A stretch of 56,184 nt of DNA from Mycetocola reblochoni REB411 (lineage in GTDB: Bacteria > Actinomycetota > Actinomycetes > Actinomycetales > Microbacteriaceae). The notes below the pieces were generated by a model. It saw only the letters and a program-made list of their open reading frames with translations, was not told the origin of the DNA and searched no databases. The number at the start of each line of letters is the position of its first letter. Within the stretch, counting starts at the first letter, position 1. Both the position numbers and the translations under genes were made by a program. Positions 53,848-56,184 of the stretch are shown one piece after another. The stretch is from assembly GCF_900163835.1 (NCBI RefSeq), contig NZ_FUKR01000007.1:1-56184 (forward strand). Direction: 5' to 3'.

Positions 53848-56184
53848 CAGGCTCCCGAGTGCTGTGTTCCCGCGGGCACGTCGAGCAGCGAGGCGACCGA
53901 GGGGTCGAGCTTGCTCGGCGTGACCTTGCTGGCTGCGGTCGCCCCGGCGGAGGCGAGGGTCGCATCCGTGCTGAGGACCGCGGGGCCCTCCGCGAGGAAC
54001 GACTTGCGGTCGTTGCCCGTCGCCGAGCTGAACTGCTGGATCGTCGCGAAGGTCTGTGGCTTCTTGGAGCCCTGCGCCCAGCGCACGCTGGAGGACGGCG
54101 CGTCCGTGTCGAAGCGGTGGTAGACGTTCGAGTCGATCGCGAAGGACATCTGCGAGGCGGTGCGCTTCTTCGTCAGGTCGTCGACGCAGAGCAGGCAGCT
54201 GCCGCCCGCTCCGGAGACGACGTTGTTCTTGACGGTGATGTCCTGCAGCACCCAGGGGACCTCGCTCGCCTTCTGTCCGATCTTGTCTGCCTTGGCCTGG
54301 GTGTTGGTGCGGGCGTCGTCGGTGAACTGGACGGCGGCGAGCGTGTTGCCGCCGATGGAGTTGTTCCAGATGTCGACGTCACCGGTGCTTCCGACCCAGA
54401 GCCCGTACCGGCCGCTGCCGGTGATGACGTTGCCCGCGACGGTGATGTCCTGCGAGATCTCGAGGATCACGCCCGTCGAGCCGTTGTCGACGACGCGGTT
54501 CGCGGTGACCGTGGCCTGATGCACGGACTCGTCGAGCCAGAGGCCGTTGGTGATGTTGTCGGACAGGTCGTTGCCGTCGAGCGTGACTCCCGTGGTCCTG
54601 GTGACCTTGAGCCCGCCGGAGACGGGCTTGCGGGTGAATCGCTCGGTGTTGTTGCCGGTGAAGCTGGACTCGACCACGGAGAGGTCGTGCGCGCCGTTCG
54701 CGCCCATCCCCATCATTCCGTTGCGGGTGCTCGTGACGCTGCGCACCGAGGCGTTGTCGCCCCAGGCGTAGAGGCCGATCGTGGCGTTGTCGCTGATGAG
54801 CACGTTCTCCAGAGAGATGTCGTCCGCCTCGACCGTCACGGCGCCCATCTGCCACACCGAGTTGGCGTAGCGCGTCACGCCGATGCCGCGCACGGTGCTG
54901 CCCGCGCCCTTGATGGACAGTGCCTTCTGGCGGTCGCTCGCGCGCACCGTCGCGCCGGACGGGTCGCTGCCGATGACGAGGCGCTTGCCCGCGGCGTCGG
55001 CGAAGAAGGTGCCCTCGGTGACGGCGTCGAGCGAGCCGACCTGACGCAGCGACGTGCTGCCGATCCAGACCTGCTCCGGGTGGGCGGCGAGCGGGTAGTC
55101 CTTCTCGAGGAATCCGGTGTGCTCGTTGTCGTTGTCCGCGGCACCCTTGGCGAAGGTGGGCGAGTTGTCGAAGGAGTGGTCCCAGCCGGTGCTGACCCAG
55201 CGGGACCCGGACGCCGTCCAGTTGTCGAGCGTGGTGCTGCCGTCGAGCCAGACCTTCTCTCCGGGCGCCGACTGGAGGGTCAGCTTCTTCTTCGACGCGG
55301 GGATCTCGACGCTCTCGTGGTAGCTGCCGGCGCGGACCACGACGGTGCCCCCTGCCGACGCGTGCGAGACCGCGTCGGAGATGCGGCCGAACGGCCGTGC
55401 GCTGCTGCCGTCGCCACCGCTGGCACCGGCCTTCACCCACACGGCGTCGGCCGGGGCCTTGTAGTAGGCCTCGCCGACGGGGAGACTGCCGGCGTTCTCG
55501 CCCGCCGCACCCCCGGCGGAGGCGCCCCCGGCGCCGCCGGTGCCCTGGCCGCTCGGCTCGGATGCTTCACCGGCGTCGGTATCGGCATCGTTCGAGCCGG
55601 TGTCGTCCTGTTCGCCGCCACCCGTCGTGCCGTCCGTGTCTGCTGCAGTGTCGGCGCCGGGCTCGGTGTCCTGCTGCTCGTCGTCCGCCTGGGCGCCCGA
55701 CGCTCCCGGGGTCGGTTCCGCGTCCGGGGCCTCGTTCGCCGCCGCCTCGTCGCTGCTGCGGACGGTGAGGTCGTCGAAGCGCGCCTGCGTCACCGACCCG
55801 GCGGGAGAGCCGGAGGAGAGGTAGGCCCACAGGCCGACGGAGCCCGGCTCGTCGAGCCGGTCGCCGCTGTCGTCGGTGGTGGCGACCGACCAGTCCTTCG
55901 GCGCGGTCTCGCCGGTCCACGCGCGCGATCGCAGCTCGACCGAGTCCGAGCCGCTGGCGCTGGTCTCCAGGGTGACGGTGTCGCCGGGGGCGACGTCTCG
56001 CGCGATGACGACGTCGCGGTTGAGCTTCTTCTGATTGCTCGTGCTGCCGTTGATCCGCGACTGCGACAGGGTCACGGTTCCCCCCGGTGTGAAGCGGACG
56101 GTGCTCTGGTAGTAGCCGTCGGCGGTGGCGCGGAGCTGGACGCCCGTGTACACGCCGTTGCCCGACTCGGGCAGCGGCGGCGCG
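53844..56184 (-). CDS. Secreted right-handed beta-helix repeat protein (5' end outside the window)
   Basis: The frame is open to the right edge, so at least 780 residues are visible and the true start lies beyond 56184. From the visible N-terminus: a jelly-roll-like domain of about 140 residues (YYQSTVRFTPGGTVTLSQSRI..., RFDDLTVRSSDE); a low-complexity Thr/Gly/Glu/Asp linker of about 90 residues; and a long parallel beta-helix with repeated LDGNDLSDN, VVDNGSTGVILE, ITVAGNVITGSG, NNSIGGNTLAAV and NNVVSGAGGSCL rungs. Such proteins are polysaccharide lyases or binding proteins of extracellular polymers. It overlaps the polymerase-like gene by 4 nt, so it is part of the same operon. Catalytic residues were not identified. 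Confidence 0.85.
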   Translation of the reverse strand, partial: APPLPESGNGVYTGVQLRATADGYYQSTVRFTPGGTVTLSQSRINGSTSNQKKLNRDVVIARDVAPGDTVTLETSASGSDSVELRSRAWTGETAPKDWSVATTDDSGDRLDEPGSVGLWAYLSSGSPAGSVTQARFDDLTVRSSDEAAANEAPDAEPTPGASGAQADDEQQDTEPGADTAADTDGTTGGGEQDDTGSNDADTDAGEASEPSGQGTGGAGGASAGGAAGENAGSLPVGEAYYKAPADAVWVKAGASGGDGSSARPFGRISDAVSHASAGGTVVVRAGSYHESVEIPASKKKLTLQSAPGEKVWLDGSTTLDNWTASGSRWVSTGWDHSFDNSPTFAKGAADNDNEHTGFLEKDYPLAAHPEQVWIGSTSLRQVGSLDAVTEGTFFADAAGKRLVIGSDPSGATVRASDRQKALSIKGAGSTVRGIGVTRYANSVWQMGAVTVEADDISLENVLISDNATIGLYAWGDNASVRSVTSTRNGMMGMGANGAHDLSVVESSFTGNNTERFTRKPVSGGLKVTRTTGVTLDGNDLSDNITNGLWLDESVHQATVTANRVVDNGSTGVILEISQDITVAGNVITGSGRYGLWVGSTGDVDIWNNSIGGNTLAAVQFTDDARTNTQAKADKIGQKASEVPWVLQDITVKNNVVSGAGGSCLLCVDDLTKKRTASQMSFAIDSNVYHRFDTDAPSSSVRWAQGSKKPQTFATIQQFSSATGNDRKSFLAEGPAVLSTDATLASAGATAASKVTPSKLDPSVASLLDVPAGTQHSGAW

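Overview
The window is a piece of a very GC-rich chromosome, uniform by eye, from an actinobacterium (Actinomycetota). A Micrococcales member close to the Microbacteriaceae is my best guess; I cannot name a genus. The arguments are the purine gene order, a DUF3073 protein, a bacterial sterol-carrier-like protein beside purD, paired CrcB proteins, GTG starts, and many genes whose -10 box lies only 6-7 nt before the start codon (leaderless mRNAs). No rRNA, tRNA, CRISPR array, insertion sequence, integrase or phage gene was seen.

Layout. 1-8.7 kb: a small membrane protein/HTH regulator pair, then purC, an MFS exporter, purD, a SCP-like protein, a small membrane protein, purM, purF and a DUF3073 gene. 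8.9-13.2 kb: two crcB fluoride-channel genes and a large RND efflux permease. 13.3-31.9 kb: an organosulfur-type catabolic island. It holds a peptide-type ABC importer (substrate-binding protein, two permeases, double ATPase), four full-length luciferase-like (LLM) monooxygenases, two shortened LLM-like proteins each coupled to a full-length one, two SfnB/DszC-like flavoproteins, a MetY-like sulfhydrylase and two aldo-keto reductases. 32.1-42.2 kb: a monooxygenase-fold/membrane fusion protein, a DEAD-box RNA helicase with an Arg/Asp-rich repeat arm, a ribokinase, a probably SOS-controlled radical SAM protein of the Rv2578c type, an ECF S-component-like protein, RecQ and an acyl-CoA oxidase. 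42.3-56.2 kb: a cell-surface glycopolymer locus with a cytidylyltransferase, a CDP-alcohol phosphotransferase, an anchored protein with a His-Asp-Ala repeat, a secreted propeller-like protein, two GT2 glycosyltransferases, a flippase, an acyltransferase fused to a glycosyltransferase, a polymerase/ligase-like protein and a beta-helix protein that runs off the window.

How the genes may work together. The sulfur island reads as import, flavin-dependent S-oxidation and C-S cleavage, aldehyde reduction by the aldo-keto reductases, and sulfur capture by MetY. The substrate is unknown. No flavin reductase or regulator lies in the island. The most novel-looking feature is the pairing, twice, of a full-length LLM monooxygenase with a shortened LLM-like partner, a layout reminiscent of LuxA/LuxB. 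Other notable signals are the purD/SCP divergent promoter built on one near-palindromic -10 element, a LexA-like box at the Rv2578c-type gene, an in-frame acyltransferase-glycosyltransferase fusion with an internal Shine-Dalgarno and GTG, a twin operator before the cytidylyltransferase gene, and short tandem repeats at many gene 3' ends.
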